The notes under the pieces: generated by a model
Database searches by the model: none
What the model saw: only the letters and a program-made list of their open reading frames with translations
Told to the model about the DNA's origin: nothing
Assembly (NCBI GenBank): GCA_910575695.1
Contig: CAJTGJ010000006.1
Span: 1-64,000, forward strand
Origin: Oscillospiraceae bacterium
GTDB taxonomy: Bacteria; Bacillota; Clostridia; Oscillospirales; Oscillospiraceae
DNA: 64,000 nt
Direction: 5' to 3'
Position numbers and translations under genes: made by a program
Shown: positions 31,424-39,962 of the stretch, in pieces
Numbering within the stretch: the stretch's first letter is position 1
Layout of the letters: every line of letters starts with the position of its first letter

Positions 31424-32575
31424 GTGAAGCCTGATGTGGTAATTACACCCTGCTCGGATTATTCGGCAGGGGAGGCCCGCAGGGCCCTGGAACAGGTGAT
31501 GGCCCCGCTGGGCGGTCTGGATTGGGTGCTGCCGGGGATGAAGATCGTAGTGAAGGTAAATCTGGTGACCTTTGCCAAGCCGGAGAAAGCGGCCACCACC
31601 CATCCCGGCCTGCTGTGCGCTTTGACGGAACAGCTTACGGCCCGGGGGGCGGAAGTGGTGGTAGGGGACAGCCCCGGCGGGCTGTACAATGCCGCCTATG
31701 TGAACCGGGTATACGCCGCCGCCGGGATGAAGGCGGTGGAGCAGTCCGGCGGGAGGCTCAACCAAAACTTTGAGGAACGGCAGGCCAGCTTCCCGGAGGG
31801 GAAGGTTTGCCGCCAGTTCCGCTATACTGCGTATCTGGACCAGGCGGACGCCGTCATCAACCTGTGCAAGCTGAAGACTCACGGCATGATGGCTATGACC
31901 TGCGGGGCGAAGAATATGTTCGGGGCCATCCCCGGCACCATGAAGCCGGAGTACCATTTCCGCTATCCCGACCCCCGGGATTTTGCCCGGATGATCGTGG
32001 ATCTGGACGAGTATTTCCGGCCCCGGCTGACCATTGTGGACGCGGTGGACTGCATGGAGGGCAACGGCCCCACCGGAGGCGTCCCCCGGCATATGGGCGC
32101 GGTGCTGGCAGGGGAAAGCCCCCACAAGATCGACCTGGTGTGCGCGGGGCTGATTGGCCTGCGCCGGGAGGAGGTGCCCACCTTGGAGGCGGCGCTGGAG
32201 CGGGGGCTGATCCCGGCCTCGGCGGCGGAGCTGACCGTGGAGGGCGGCCCAGCTGCCTTTGCCATCCCGGATTTCAAATTGATCGGCACCGGGAACAGCC
32301 ACCTGTTCACCGGGAACGGCAGGAGCCTGCTGGGCAGGGCGCAGGGGCTGATGATGGGCTGGGCGTTGTCCCAGCGGCCCCAGCTGAAGCCCGCCAAGTG
32401 CGTGGGCTGCGGGGTGTGCAGGAACGTCTGCCCGGCAGACGCCATCACCATGAGGGGCCGTAAGCCCGGTATCGACCGGAAAAAATGCATTCGGTGCTTC
32501 TGCTGTCAGGAATTTTGCCCGGAGAGCGCCATGGTGGTCCGCCGCGCCGCCATTGCAAAGCTGCTGGACCATTAG
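31424..32575 (+). CDS. DUF362 protein with two [4Fe-4S] ferredoxin motifs
   Basis: A 383-residue protein. The DUF362 domain (about 1-290) shows KIVVKVNLVTF, GAEVVVGDSPGG, INLCKLKTHGMMAMTCGAKN and IVDAVDCMEGNGPTGG. The C-terminus has two CX2CX2CX3C clusters: CVGCGVCRNVCP and CIRCFCCQEFCP. It is probably an electron-transfer or cluster-dependent enzyme in the cytoplasm; substrate unknown. I prefer the GTG at 31424, nine bases after AGAGG; an ATG three codons upstream touches the ribosome site. The GNAT gene follows 16 bases later. Confidence 0.85.
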   Translation: MKPDVVITPCSDYSAGEARRALEQVMAPLGGLDWVLPGMKIVVKVNLVTFAKPEKAATTHPGLLCALTEQLTARGAEVVVGDSPGGLYNAAYVNRVYAAAGMKAVEQSGGRLNQNFEERQASFPEGKVCRQFRYTAYLDQADAVINLCKLKTHGMMAMTCGAKNMFGAIPGTMKPEYHFRYPDPRDFARMIVDLDEYFRPRLTIVDAVDCMEGNGPTGGVPRHMGAVLAGESPHKIDLVCAGLIGLRREEVPTLEAALERGLIPASAAELTVEGGPAAFAIPDFKLIGTGNSHLFTGNGRSLLGRAQGLMMGWALSQRPQLKPAKCVGCGVCRNVCPADAITMRGRKPGIDRKKCIRCFCCQEFCPESAMVVRRAAIAKLLDH

Positions 32576-32591
32576 GATGGAGGATACAGAG

Positions 32592-33065
32592 ATGGATAAA
32601 CTGGTACTTTACCGTCCCCGGCTGGAGGAATTGAGCTGGCGGGAGAAGTGGCTGGGCGACAGTCCGACCATGTCCTACAACCACGCGTTCGGCGGGACGA
32701 TTGCGTTCCCCCGCGAACGCTGGACGGACTGGTATGCCCGGTGGATGGAGGATGATACGGGAACGCACTTTTACCGCTACCTCCAGATGGAGGACGGCGG
32801 GGAGTTTGTGGGGAACGTTTCCTATCACTATGACGAGGAATTTCAGGGACATATCTGCGAGGTGCTCGTCGCCGCCCGGTACCGGGGCCGGGGCTTTGGG
32901 CGGCAGGGGTTGGCGCTGCTGTGCGCCGCCGCCAGGGCCAACGGCGTGAAACGGCTGATGGACAACATCGCCTTGGACAATCCGTCTGTGGAGCTGTTCC
33001 GGCGGATGGGCTTTCAGGAGCGCCTGCGGACGGAGGAATATGTTTTAATGGAAAAGGAGCTGTAA
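32592..33065 (+). CDS. GNAT-family N-acetyltransferase
   Basis: A 157-residue single-domain GNAT. The acetyl-CoA loop is VLVAARYRGRGFGRQGLALL (R/QxxGxG/A type), followed by LDNPSVELFRRMGFQERLR, the usual C-terminal block. Substrate unknown. Start at the ATG at 32592 after GGAGG; another in-frame ATG five codons upstream overlaps that site. Probably cotranscribed with the DUF362 gene. Confidence 0.88.
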   Translation: MDKLVLYRPRLEELSWREKWLGDSPTMSYNHAFGGTIAFPRERWTDWYARWMEDDTGTHFYRYLQMEDGGEFVGNVSYHYDEEFQGHICEVLVAARYRGRGFGRQGLALLCAAARANGVKRLMDNIALDNPSVELFRRMGFQERLRTEEYVLMEKEL

Positions 33066-33068
33066 AAA

Positions 33069-33100
33069 ACCGGGCGGCTGTCCAGCCGCCCGGTTCCTGT
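33069..33100 (+). terminator. Terminator after the GNAT gene
   Basis: 12-base-pair stem ACCGGGCGGCTG / CAGCCGCCCGGT with a two-base spacing, then TCCTGTTG. It lies between convergent genes. Confidence 0.75.
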
Positions 33101-33159
33101 TGTGCCGCCGGGGCGGACAGGAGCGTGATGTGCTTTTCTGTATCTGCCGTGGGAGTGGT

Positions 33160-33957
33160 TCAAGTCATCTCGGCCCACACAAAAAACTTGAGCAGCCGGG
33201 TCACAAAGCCGGGCGCACCCTGACAGGCGGCGTCGATGGCGGCATGGGCTTCCGCCAGCGCTGCGTCCTTCAGACCCTCCATGGGGATCAGGATGGTCTG
33301 GGCGCCCTCAGCGTCCACCCCGATGGCTAGTTGCTGGGCCGCTGCCGCGCCGCCCACCGCCACCTTTGAGGCCACCGTTACGCCCCCGGCGGCGTATACC
33401 CCCAGGGACACACCGCCCACCGCCAGCCAGCCCAAGGCCACGCCGCCCCAGGCCAGCAGGCCCACAGCGAGTCCGCCGATGGAAACCGTACCCAGGGATA
33501 CAGCCCCCAGGGTCAGCAGCAATCCGATGCTGACCCCGCCCAGGGTGAGCAGTCCGAAAGCCACGCCGCCAAGGGCCACCACCCCGGTGGCGATGCTGCC
33601 GATAGCGATAATGCCTCTGGCCCAGCGGTTGCGTCCCAGGTTGATATGGACCAGGGGAATGCCAAACAGGGTGCGCTTGCTCTTGTACTCGTAGTGGAAG
33701 TGTTCGGGGTGCCCGTCATAGTAATTGTTGACGATGGTGGGGGCGGGCGGGGGAGTGGGCTCCGTTCCCTTCACCAGGTAATCCAGTGAGACCTTGAAAT
33801 ATTCCGCCAGGGAAACCAGGTTGTCCATATCCGGACGGGACGTGCCCGCCTCCCATTTCTGCACTGCCTGCCGGGTGACGCCCAGCAGACTGGCCAGCTC
33901 CTCCTGACTCAGCCCGGTCTGTCGGCGCAGTTCAAACAAACGCTCTCGAAAATCCAT
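33160..33957 (-). CDS. XRE regulator with a Gly-rich decapeptide repeat domain
   Basis: A 265-residue protein. Residues 1-65 form a clear XRE HTH (LFELRRQTGLSQEELASLLG, VTRQAVQKWEAGTSRPD, LAEYFKVSLDYLVKG). After a Pro-rich linker and a His/Tyr stretch, residues about 115-200 are seven or so repeats of ten residues, GGVaxGxLax (for example GGLAVGLLAWGGVALGWLAV). This would form either a stacked beta-solenoid or a hydrophobic membrane-associated sheet. A charged C-terminal tail follows. Such HTH proteins with long glycine repeats recur in Clostridia without known function. GGAGG precedes the start. Paired TGTCC/GGACA sites lie in its promoter. Confidence 0.8.
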   Translation of the reverse strand: MDFRERLFELRRQTGLSQEELASLLGVTRQAVQKWEAGTSRPDMDNLVSLAEYFKVSLDYLVKGTEPTPPPAPTIVNNYYDGHPEHFHYEYKSKRTLFGIPLVHINLGRNRWARGIIAIGSIATGVVALGGVAFGLLTLGGVSIGLLLTLGAVSLGTVSIGGLAVGLLAWGGVALGWLAVGGVSLGVYAAGGVTVASKVAVGGAAAAQQLAIGVDAEGAQTILIPMEGLKDAALAEAHAAIDAACQGAPGFVTRLLKFFVWAEMT

Positions 33958-33979
33958 GTTGATACCTCCAAGGAAAGAT

Positions 33980-34049
33980 TGTCCGGTGCCGTTTGGACAG
34001 CGTTATCTTAGCAGAAACCGGTGGACATAGCAACCAAAAACAGTGTCCA
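33980..34049. promoter_or_regulatory. Paired TGTCC/GGACA inverted repeats
   Basis: TGTCC (33980-33984) with GGACA (33995-33999), and TGGACA (34022-34027) with TGTCCA (34044-34049), flank the regulator's -10 and -35 boxes. CAACC-GAT-GGTTG follows at 34057-34069. The first two pairs are the likely autoregulatory operators. Confidence 0.5.
34005..34033 (-). promoter_or_regulatory. Promoter of the XRE-repeat gene
   Basis: Minus strand: TTGCTA (34028-34033), 17 bases, TAAGAT (34005-34010), inside the TGTCC operator cluster. Confidence 0.5.
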
Positions 34050-34102
34050 ATTTGACAACCGATGGTTGCATTATGGATTTTTGAGCAGAATCAGGGGTGT
34101 TC

Positions 34103-34131
34103 TTGCAATTTTCCGCCAGATATAGTACAAT
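34103..34131 (+). promoter_or_regulatory. Sigma-A promoter of deoC
   Basis: TTGCAA (34103-34108), 17 bases, TACAAT (34126-34131), 33 bases before the deoC start. Shares the 13-base string CTTGCAATTTTCC with the RpiR-gene promoter. Confidence 0.7.
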
Positions 34132-34163
34132 GAAACCATATATTATTATATGAGGTGATTCCC

Positions 34164-34829
34164 ATGGACAATCAGGCCGTCCTTTCCACAGTAGACCACA
34201 CCCTGCTGACGCAGACCGCCACCTGGGCGGAGATTAAGCAGATCTGCGACGACGGGGCCGCCTACGGCTGCGCCAGCGTATGCATTCCGGCCAGCTATGT
34301 CAGGCAAGCGGCGGAGTATCTGGGGGACAAGCTCCCGGTGTGTACGGTGATCGGCTTCCCCAATGGCTACTCCACCACCGCTGTCAAGGTATTTGAGACA
34401 AAGGACGCCATCGCCAATGGGGCTAAGGAGATCGACATGGTCATCAACATCGGCTGGGCCAAGGACGGCCGCTGGGACAACCTGATGGCCGAGATCAAGG
34501 CTGTGAAGGAGGCCTGCGGCGGGCTGGTGCTGAAGGTGATCATCGAGACCTGCCTGCTCACCGAGGAGGAAAAGGTGCGCCTGTGCCAGATCGTGTCCGA
34601 CAGCGGCGCGGATTATATCAAGACCTCCACCGGCTTCTCCGCCGCCGGGGCCACCCGGGAAGACGTGGCGCTGTTCAAGGCTAACGTGGCCCCCAATGTG
34701 AAAGTCAAGGCGGCGGGCGGTATTTCCTCCCTCCAGGACGCGGCGGATTTCTTGGACCTGGGGGCGGACCGTCTGGGTACAAGCCGTATCGTCAAATTGG
34801 TAAAAGGCCAGCAAGCCCAGGGGTATTAA
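34164..34829 (+). CDS. deoC: Deoxyribose-phosphate aldolase
   Basis: A 221-residue class I aldolase that splits deoxyribose 5-phosphate into glyceraldehyde 3-phosphate and acetaldehyde in nucleoside breakdown. The Schiff-base Lys is about residue 153 in [27 protein letters not shown] holds the second active-site Lys, and [15 protein letters not shown] the conserved Asp region. Start at the ATG at 34164, seven bases after GAGGTG. No other deo genes are adjacent. Confidence 0.97.
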   Translation: MDNQAVLSTVDHTLLTQTATWAEIKQICDDGAAYGCASVCIPASYVRQAAEYLGDKLPVCTVIGFPNGYSTTAVKVFETKDAIANGAKEIDMVINIGWAKDGRWDNLMAEIKAVKEACGGLVLKVIIETCLLTEEEKVRLCQIVSDSGADYIKTSTGFSAAGATREDVALFKANVAPNVKVKAAGGISSLQDAADFLDLGADRLGTSRIVKLVKGQQAQGY

Positions 34830-35275
34830 AGCGTGCGTTTTGGTGGTAATTGTGAAACTTTGTGTATGAATATCGCGGGGGGCGGCTATGCTGTTCGGCC
34901 TGTTCAAGTGCGTCGCGGCCTTCTACGACTTTCTTAACATCAACGGGGACGGGATTTATATGCTGAGAGAGCTGAATATCAGCATCCATCTGTACCGAAT
35001 GCGGCCCTGTTTGATTACCCTGGTGGCGCTGGCCTTTACCTCCGGGAAGTCCAGAGCGCCCGGGGCGGAGGGCATTCCCTGCGACAAAGGACAGAGGCAG
35101 CGGCGGCCTGAGAAAAAGGAAAAGTCTGGAACGCCCGATCATGGGTGTTCCGGGCTTTTCACTGTTTATAAAAAATTTACCTGTGTTGGCAAAGTTATAG
35201 GTGTCAAATGTTTGGAAATGATGTATAATAAAAAACCAGTACAAAAGATACAATACCAGCCGAGGAGGAAATACA
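34830..35275 (+). other. Intergenic region with a possible ORF remnant and a terminator
   Basis: A frame opening at 34888 (MLFGLFKCVAAFYDFLNING, then LRELNISIHLYRMRPCLITL) looks protein-like for about 65 codons, then turns to low-quality sequence and runs into the next gene. It has no ribosome site and no family I recognise; probably a remnant. A weak -10-like TATAAT is at 35224-35229 ahead of the M16-family gene. Confidence 0.3.
35128..35158 (+). terminator. Rho-independent terminator, probably for deoC
   Basis: GGAACGCCC-GATCAT-GGGTGTTCC hairpin followed by GGGCTTTT. Confidence 0.6.
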
Positions 35276-36568
35276 ATGGAACAGCATTGGAAACAGCTGG
35301 CAGACGGTGTGGAGCTGATGGTGAACCGGACGGACAAGTTCAAGACCGGCCTGCTCAGCGTAACGCTGACCGCGCCGCTGTGCCGGGAGACGGCCACCGC
35401 AGGGGCGTTGATTCCTGATGTGCTCTACCGGGGAAGCCGCAATTATCCGGATATGGAGCGGCTGTCCGCCGCCACGGACGCGCTGTACGGCGCGTCCCTG
35501 GGCCCTGCGGTGCGCCAGCGGGGGGAGAGCCAATGCGCCAGCTTTTTGTGCAGTGTTATTGACGACCGCTATGCGTTGGACGGTTCGGCGGTGCTGGAGC
35601 CCGCTGCCGCGCTGATGGGCGAGGTGCTTTTGGACCCGGTGACAACAGACGGGGTGTTCCGCCCGGATTACGTGAAGGGGGAGGGGGCCAACCTGGCCGA
35701 CCGCATCCGAGCCCGGGTGAATGACAAGCGAAGCTGGTCCATTTTCCGGCTGGTACAGGAGATGTGCGCCGGAGAGGCATACGCGGTGGACAAGTGGGGG
35801 GATGCGGACGAGGCCCAGTCCATGCCCCCGGAGCGGCTGTGGGCGGACTATCAAAATCTGCTGAGCCAGGGGAAGGTGACCTTCTATTACGGCGGCTGTG
35901 CCCAGCCGGAGCGGGTGGAGGAGGCGGTGCGCCGGGCTTTCGCCCCTCTGATGGCGGGGCGGGCGGCTTCGGTGTCCTGCGAGGTTACGGCGGAGCCCAA
36001 GGGCCCGGTGCGCACGGTGACCGACGTGATGGATGTGACCCAGGGCAAGCTGGCCATGGGCTTCCGCACCGGAGGGGTGACCATGGCCAGCCCGGATTAT
36101 CCCGCTTTGCTGGTGTGCAACGCCCTGTTCGGTGGCAGCGTGAACTCCCGCCTGTTTTTGAACGTGCGGGAGAAGATGAGCCTGTGTTACTATGCCTCGT
36201 CCATGCTTGATAAGCTGAAGGGGCTGATGGTGGTGTCCTCCGGGGTGGAATTTGCCGACTTCGACAGGGCGCAGGAGGCCATCCTGGCCCAGCTGGACGA
36301 AATCCGGCAGGGGAAAATCACAGACGATGAGCTGAACGCCGCCGTACGCTTCGTGGTCAACAGCTTCCGGAGCAGGCTGGACAGCCAGAGCCAGATGGAG
36401 GACGACTGCGTGACTAAGCTGATATTTGGAAAAAAACCGGACGATGGTACGGCGCAGATCCAGGCCGTGGAGCGTGTGACGGCGGAGCAGGTCGCCCAGG
36501 CCGCCCAAAAGATCAAGCTGGATACCATTTACCACCTGACGGGAAAGGAGGAGGCCCACCATGGATAA
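35276..36568 (+). CDS. M16-family protein, YfmF-like (non-catalytic partner)
   Basis: A 430-residue insulinase-fold protein lacking the HxxEH zinc motif. TATAGALIPDVLYRGSRNYP, MERLSAATDALYGASLGP and FGGSVNSRLFLNVREKMSLC are the family blocks. In Bacillus the YmfF/YmfH pair is linked to 5-aminopentanol modification of elongation factor P; the partner gene here is next and overlaps by eight bases. The two would form a heterodimer with one active subunit (inference from M16 pairs). GAGGAGG precedes the ATG. Confidence 0.9.
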   Translation: MEQHWKQLADGVELMVNRTDKFKTGLLSVTLTAPLCRETATAGALIPDVLYRGSRNYPDMERLSAATDALYGASLGPAVRQRGESQCASFLCSVIDDRYALDGSAVLEPAAALMGEVLLDPVTTDGVFRPDYVKGEGANLADRIRARVNDKRSWSIFRLVQEMCAGEAYAVDKWGDADEAQSMPPERLWADYQNLLSQGKVTFYYGGCAQPERVEEAVRRAFAPLMAGRAASVSCEVTAEPKGPVRTVTDVMDVTQGKLAMGFRTGGVTMASPDYPALLVCNALFGGSVNSRLFLNVREKMSLCYYASSMLDKLKGLMVVSSGVEFADFDRAQEAILAQLDEIRQGKITDDELNAAVRFVVNSFRSRLDSQSQMEDDCVTKLIFGKKPDDGTAQIQAVERVTAEQVAQAAQKIKLDTIYHLTGKEEAHHG

Positions 36569-37832
36569 GCTGAACTATACCGCCCTGCGTGAGACGATCC
36601 ACCATTGTGTCCTGCCTAATGGGCTGAACATCTATGTGGATACGCGGCCGGAGTATGGCAAGCAGTTTGCCTTTTTCGCCACCCGCTACGGCGGGATGGA
36701 CCTGCGCTTCCGGGGGGAGGACGGCGAATGGGTGGACACTCCCCAAGGGGTGGCCCATTTCCTGGAGCACAAAATGTTCGACACCAAGGACGGCAACGCC
36801 CTTCAGCGCATGGCCGCTCAGGGGGTGGACCCCAACGCTTACACCACGCCGTCCATGACGGGCTATTTCTTCGACGGTGTCCAGGGGTTTGAGGACAACC
36901 TGCGCACCCTGCTGTCCTTCGTCTCCCAGCCGTGGTTTACCCAGGAGAGCGTGGAAAAGGAGCAGGGCATCATCGGCCAGGAGATCCGGATGTGCGAGGA
37001 CGACCCCAACCACGAGGTATACTACCAGCTGATGGAGGCCATGTACGCCAGCCATCCCGTCCGCATCCGGGTGGCGGGGACGGTGGAATCCATTGCCGAC
37101 ATTACGGCGGATACGCTGTACCAGTGCCACCGGGCGTTTTATCGGCCCGGGAATATGGTGCTGTGCGCGGCGGGGAGCGTGGACCCGAAGCGGGTGGCGG
37201 AGATCGCCCGGGAGGTGCTGGAAAAGGAGCCGTCGGGAGCGGCCATCACGGACCACGGCAGGGCGGAGCCGCCGGAGACGGCCCAAAAATATGTAGAGCG
37301 GGCCATGCCGGTATCCATCCCCCTGTTTGAAATTGGGTTCAAGGGCGGTCCCGCCCCCAAGGGGCAGGGCCTGCGCCAGCGGCTTCTGGCAGAGCTGATC
37401 TGCGATGTGCTGTTCAGCGCTTCCGCGCCGCTGTACAGCCGTTTATATGAGGAGGGGCTGATCAACGGCAGCTTTGACAGCAGCTATGATTCCCTGCCCG
37501 GCTGTGCCTATCTGGTGGCTGGAGGGGAGAGCCGGGACCCCAAACGGGTGCTGGACGAGGTGCTGAAGGAGGCCGCGCGGCTGGCCCGGGAGGGTATCGA
37601 CCCCGCGCTGTGGGAGCGGCTGAAAAAAGCGGCCTACGGCTCCATGGTGCGCCAGCTCAACTCGCTGGACGGCACCTGCTTTGAGCTGGCCCAGGCCCAT
37701 TTTGACGGCGAGGACTATTTCAGCTTCCCCCAGTGTTTCCAGAGTATTGAGCGCTCCGACGCCGAGGCGCTTCTGCGCAGCTGGTGCGTGGAGGGCAGGG
37801 CGGCGCTGTCGGTAGTTGCGCCCTCCGCCTGA
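36561..37832 (+). CDS. M16-family zinc peptidase, YmfH-like
   Basis: A 423-residue catalytic M16 subunit. GVAHFLEHKMFD carries the inverted zinc motif HxxEH, and the distal Glu lies in QEIRMCEDDPNHEVYYQLM. The C-terminal half (LYSRLYEEGLINGSFDSSYD) is the R/Y substrate-pair region. It is the active partner of the preceding gene, cytoplasmic and without a signal peptide. The target in this organism is unknown; elongation factor P processing is the analogy. Confidence 0.93.
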   Translation: MDKLNYTALRETIHHCVLPNGLNIYVDTRPEYGKQFAFFATRYGGMDLRFRGEDGEWVDTPQGVAHFLEHKMFDTKDGNALQRMAAQGVDPNAYTTPSMTGYFFDGVQGFEDNLRTLLSFVSQPWFTQESVEKEQGIIGQEIRMCEDDPNHEVYYQLMEAMYASHPVRIRVAGTVESIADITADTLYQCHRAFYRPGNMVLCAAGSVDPKRVAEIAREVLEKEPSGAAITDHGRAEPPETAQKYVERAMPVSIPLFEIGFKGGPAPKGQGLRQRLLAELICDVLFSASAPLYSRLYEEGLINGSFDSSYDSLPGCAYLVAGGESRDPKRVLDEVLKEAARLAREGIDPALWERLKKAAYGSMVRQLNSLDGTCFELAQAHFDGEDYFSFPQCFQSIERSDAEALLRSWCVEGRAALSVVAPSA

Positions 37833-37906
37833 GCCGGAGTCCGCCGCAGGCATCAAAGCCTTTTTCGATGTGCGGTGACCATAACGAGAAATAAAGAGGA
37901 ATGACC

Positions 37907-39004
37907 ATGACTAATACTGTTTTTTTTCCCGGGCTGGGGCTGGAATTTGAGCTGAACCGGGTGGCATTTTCCGTGTTTGGACACAATATCTATTGGTATG
38001 GCGTCATTATTACCCTGGGCTTTTTGTTGGCGGTGATCTTCGGGCTGTGGAAAGCGCCCCGGCTTTCCATGGACCCGGACGTAATCACCGACGCCATTTT
38101 TGTGGTGATGCCGTCGGCCATCGTGGGCGCCAGGATCTATTACGTGATCTTCAACCCATCGGTATGCTTCGACAGCAGCGGCTCATTCAGCCTGCTCCGG
38201 ATGATCGCTTTCTGGGACGGCGGGCTGGCCATCTACGGCGGCGTCATTGCCACGGTGATCTCCGCCCTGATTTTCTGCAAGGTGCGCAAGGTGAGCTTCT
38301 GGAGCGGCATGGACGTGACGGCCTATGGACTGCTGATCGGCCAGATGATCGGCCGGTGGGGCAATTTTGTCAATGTGGAGTGTTACGGCGGCGTCACCAC
38401 CCTGCCCTGGCGGATGTGCTCGGTGTCCATTGCCAACGAGCTGTGGCGGGACAATCTGCTGGAGTCGGAGGCCGCTTATCAGGGTGTGCTGGACGGTACG
38501 CTGGGCGTCCATCCTGCGTTTTTCTATGAATCCATGTGGAATCTGCTGGGCTTTATTCTGCTGTTGGTGCTGTTGAAGAAGGGGCGAAAGTTCAACGGGC
38601 AGATGTTCCTGAGCTATGTGATCTGGTACGGACTGGGCCGTACGGTGATCGAGGGGATGCGCACGGACAGCCTGTACTTTTTCGGCACTGGCATCCGCTC
38701 CTCCCAGATGGTGGGGATTGTGTCGGCGCTGGTGGGAATTGCGCTGTTTGTGTTCCGCCTGAAGACCGCAGGCCCTGCAGACCCGCCTTTTGTGAAGGTA
38801 AGGGACAGGGTGTCCGCCCCGGTGGAAAGCGCCCCGGCGCCAGTCGTGACCGAAGTGGTGGAGGATACCCCAGCGGCTGCGGTGGAGACGGTGGAAGACG
38901 CTCCAGCGGCGGAAGCCCAGCCTGCTCCGGCAGAGCCGGAGTCTGTGGCCCAGAGTGAGGATGAAATAAAGGAGGAGAACGGTGATGGCGGCGACGATCA
39001 TTGA
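37907..39004 (+). CDS. lgt: Prolipoprotein diacylglyceryl transferase
   Basis: A 365-residue membrane enzyme that puts diacylglycerol on the lipobox Cys of prolipoproteins, such as those at 4278 and 54074. Seven hydrophobic segments, the signature GLLIGQMIGRWGNFVNVECYGG (with the essential Arg and Asn) and HPAFFYESMWN are visible. About 80 C-terminal residues form an acidic Pro/Ala/Val/Glu tail, longer than in most Lgt proteins. Start at 37907, where AGAGGA has proper spacing; an ATG two codons earlier is too close. Overlaps folD by 20 bases. Confidence 0.95.
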   Translation: MTNTVFFPGLGLEFELNRVAFSVFGHNIYWYGVIITLGFLLAVIFGLWKAPRLSMDPDVITDAIFVVMPSAIVGARIYYVIFNPSVCFDSSGSFSLLRMIAFWDGGLAIYGGVIATVISALIFCKVRKVSFWSGMDVTAYGLLIGQMIGRWGNFVNVECYGGVTTLPWRMCSVSIANELWRDNLLESEAAYQGVLDGTLGVHPAFFYESMWNLLGFILLLVLLKKGRKFNGQMFLSYVIWYGLGRTVIEGMRTDSLYFFGTGIRSSQMVGIVSALVGIALFVFRLKTAGPADPPFVKVRDRVSAPVESAPAPVVTEVVEDTPAAAVETVEDAPAAEAQPAPAEPESVAQSEDEIKEENGDGGDDH

Positions 39005-39830
39005 CGGGAAGGCCCTGGCGGCCAAGACAAAAGAAAACGTCCGGGCGGAGGCGGAAAAGCTGTCCCGGAAGCCGGGGCTTGCCGTGGTTTTGGTGGGGGA
39101 CGACCCCGCTTCCAGGGTGTATGTGAACGGAAAAAAACGGGACTGCGAGGAGTGCGGCTTCTACAGCGAGGAATACGCCCTGCCCGCAGATACCACCCAG
39201 GAAGCATTGCTGGCGCTGGTGACCGAGCTGAACGGCAGGGAGGATATTGACGGAATTCTGGTGCAGCTTCCCCTGCCCAAGGGGCTGAACGAAAAGGAAG
39301 TGCTGCTGTCCATCGACCCGTCCAAGGACGTGGACTGTTTCCATCCCTTCAATGTGGGCCAGCTCACCATCGGCGAGCCGGTGTATCAGCCCTGCACCCC
39401 CGGCGGCGTGATGGAGATGCTCCGGGAGTACCACATCGACCCGGCGGGGAAGCGGTGTGTGGTGCTGGGGCGGTCCAACATCGTGGGCAAGCCCATGGGG
39501 ATGCTCCTGCTCCATGCCAACGGTACGGTGGTGACCTGTCACTCCAAAACTCCCGACATGGCGGCGCTGGCCGCTTCCGCCGACATTCTGGTGTCCGCTG
39601 TGGGCAAGACGGGGCTGGTCACCGGGGACATGGTGAAGGAGGGCGCGGTGGTCATCGACGTGGCCATGAACCGCAACGAGGCGGGCAAGCTGTGCGGCGA
39701 TGTGTGCTATGAGGAAGCGGCGGCGAGGGCGTCCTACATCACGCCGGTCCCCGGCGGGGTCGGGCCTATGACCCGGGCTATGCTGATGAAAAATACCCTG
39801 AAAGCGGCAAAGCTGCATCAGGGGCTGTAA
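38985..39830 (+). CDS. folD: Methylene-THF dehydrogenase / methenyl-THF cyclohydrolase
   Basis: A 281-residue bifunctional FolD that interconverts one-carbon folates with NADP. The catalytic region is ASRVYVNGKKRDCEECG (Tyr and Lys). DGILVQLPLPKGLNE and PCTPGGVMEML line the active site, and VVLGRSNIVGKPMG binds the cofactor. It feeds the folate pool used by TrmFO and GlyA in this window. GTG (38982) or ATG (38985) are both possible starts; I use ATG. Confidence 0.97.
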   Translation: MAATIIDGKALAAKTKENVRAEAEKLSRKPGLAVVLVGDDPASRVYVNGKKRDCEECGFYSEEYALPADTTQEALLALVTELNGREDIDGILVQLPLPKGLNEKEVLLSIDPSKDVDCFHPFNVGQLTIGEPVYQPCTPGGVMEMLREYHIDPAGKRCVVLGRSNIVGKPMGMLLLHANGTVVTCHSKTPDMAALAASADILVSAVGKTGLVTGDMVKEGAVVIDVAMNRNEAGKLCGDVCYEEAAARASYITPVPGGVGPMTRAMLMKNTLKAAKLHQGL

Positions 39831-39845
39831 AATTGTCCTGTATCA

Positions 39846-39881
39846 CGGGGCGGGCGGCGGAAGCTGTCCGCCCCGTTTTTT
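39846..39881 (+). terminator. Terminator after folD
   Basis: 13-base-pair GC stem (39846-39858 with 39863-39875) with a GGAA loop and six T. Confidence 0.92.
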
Positions 39882-39962
39882 AAAAAAATTTTTTCCCAGG
39901 CGTCAACAATTCAACCCCGCCGATTGTGTAGTAAGCAGGAAGGACGAAAGGAGGCGGTCTCC

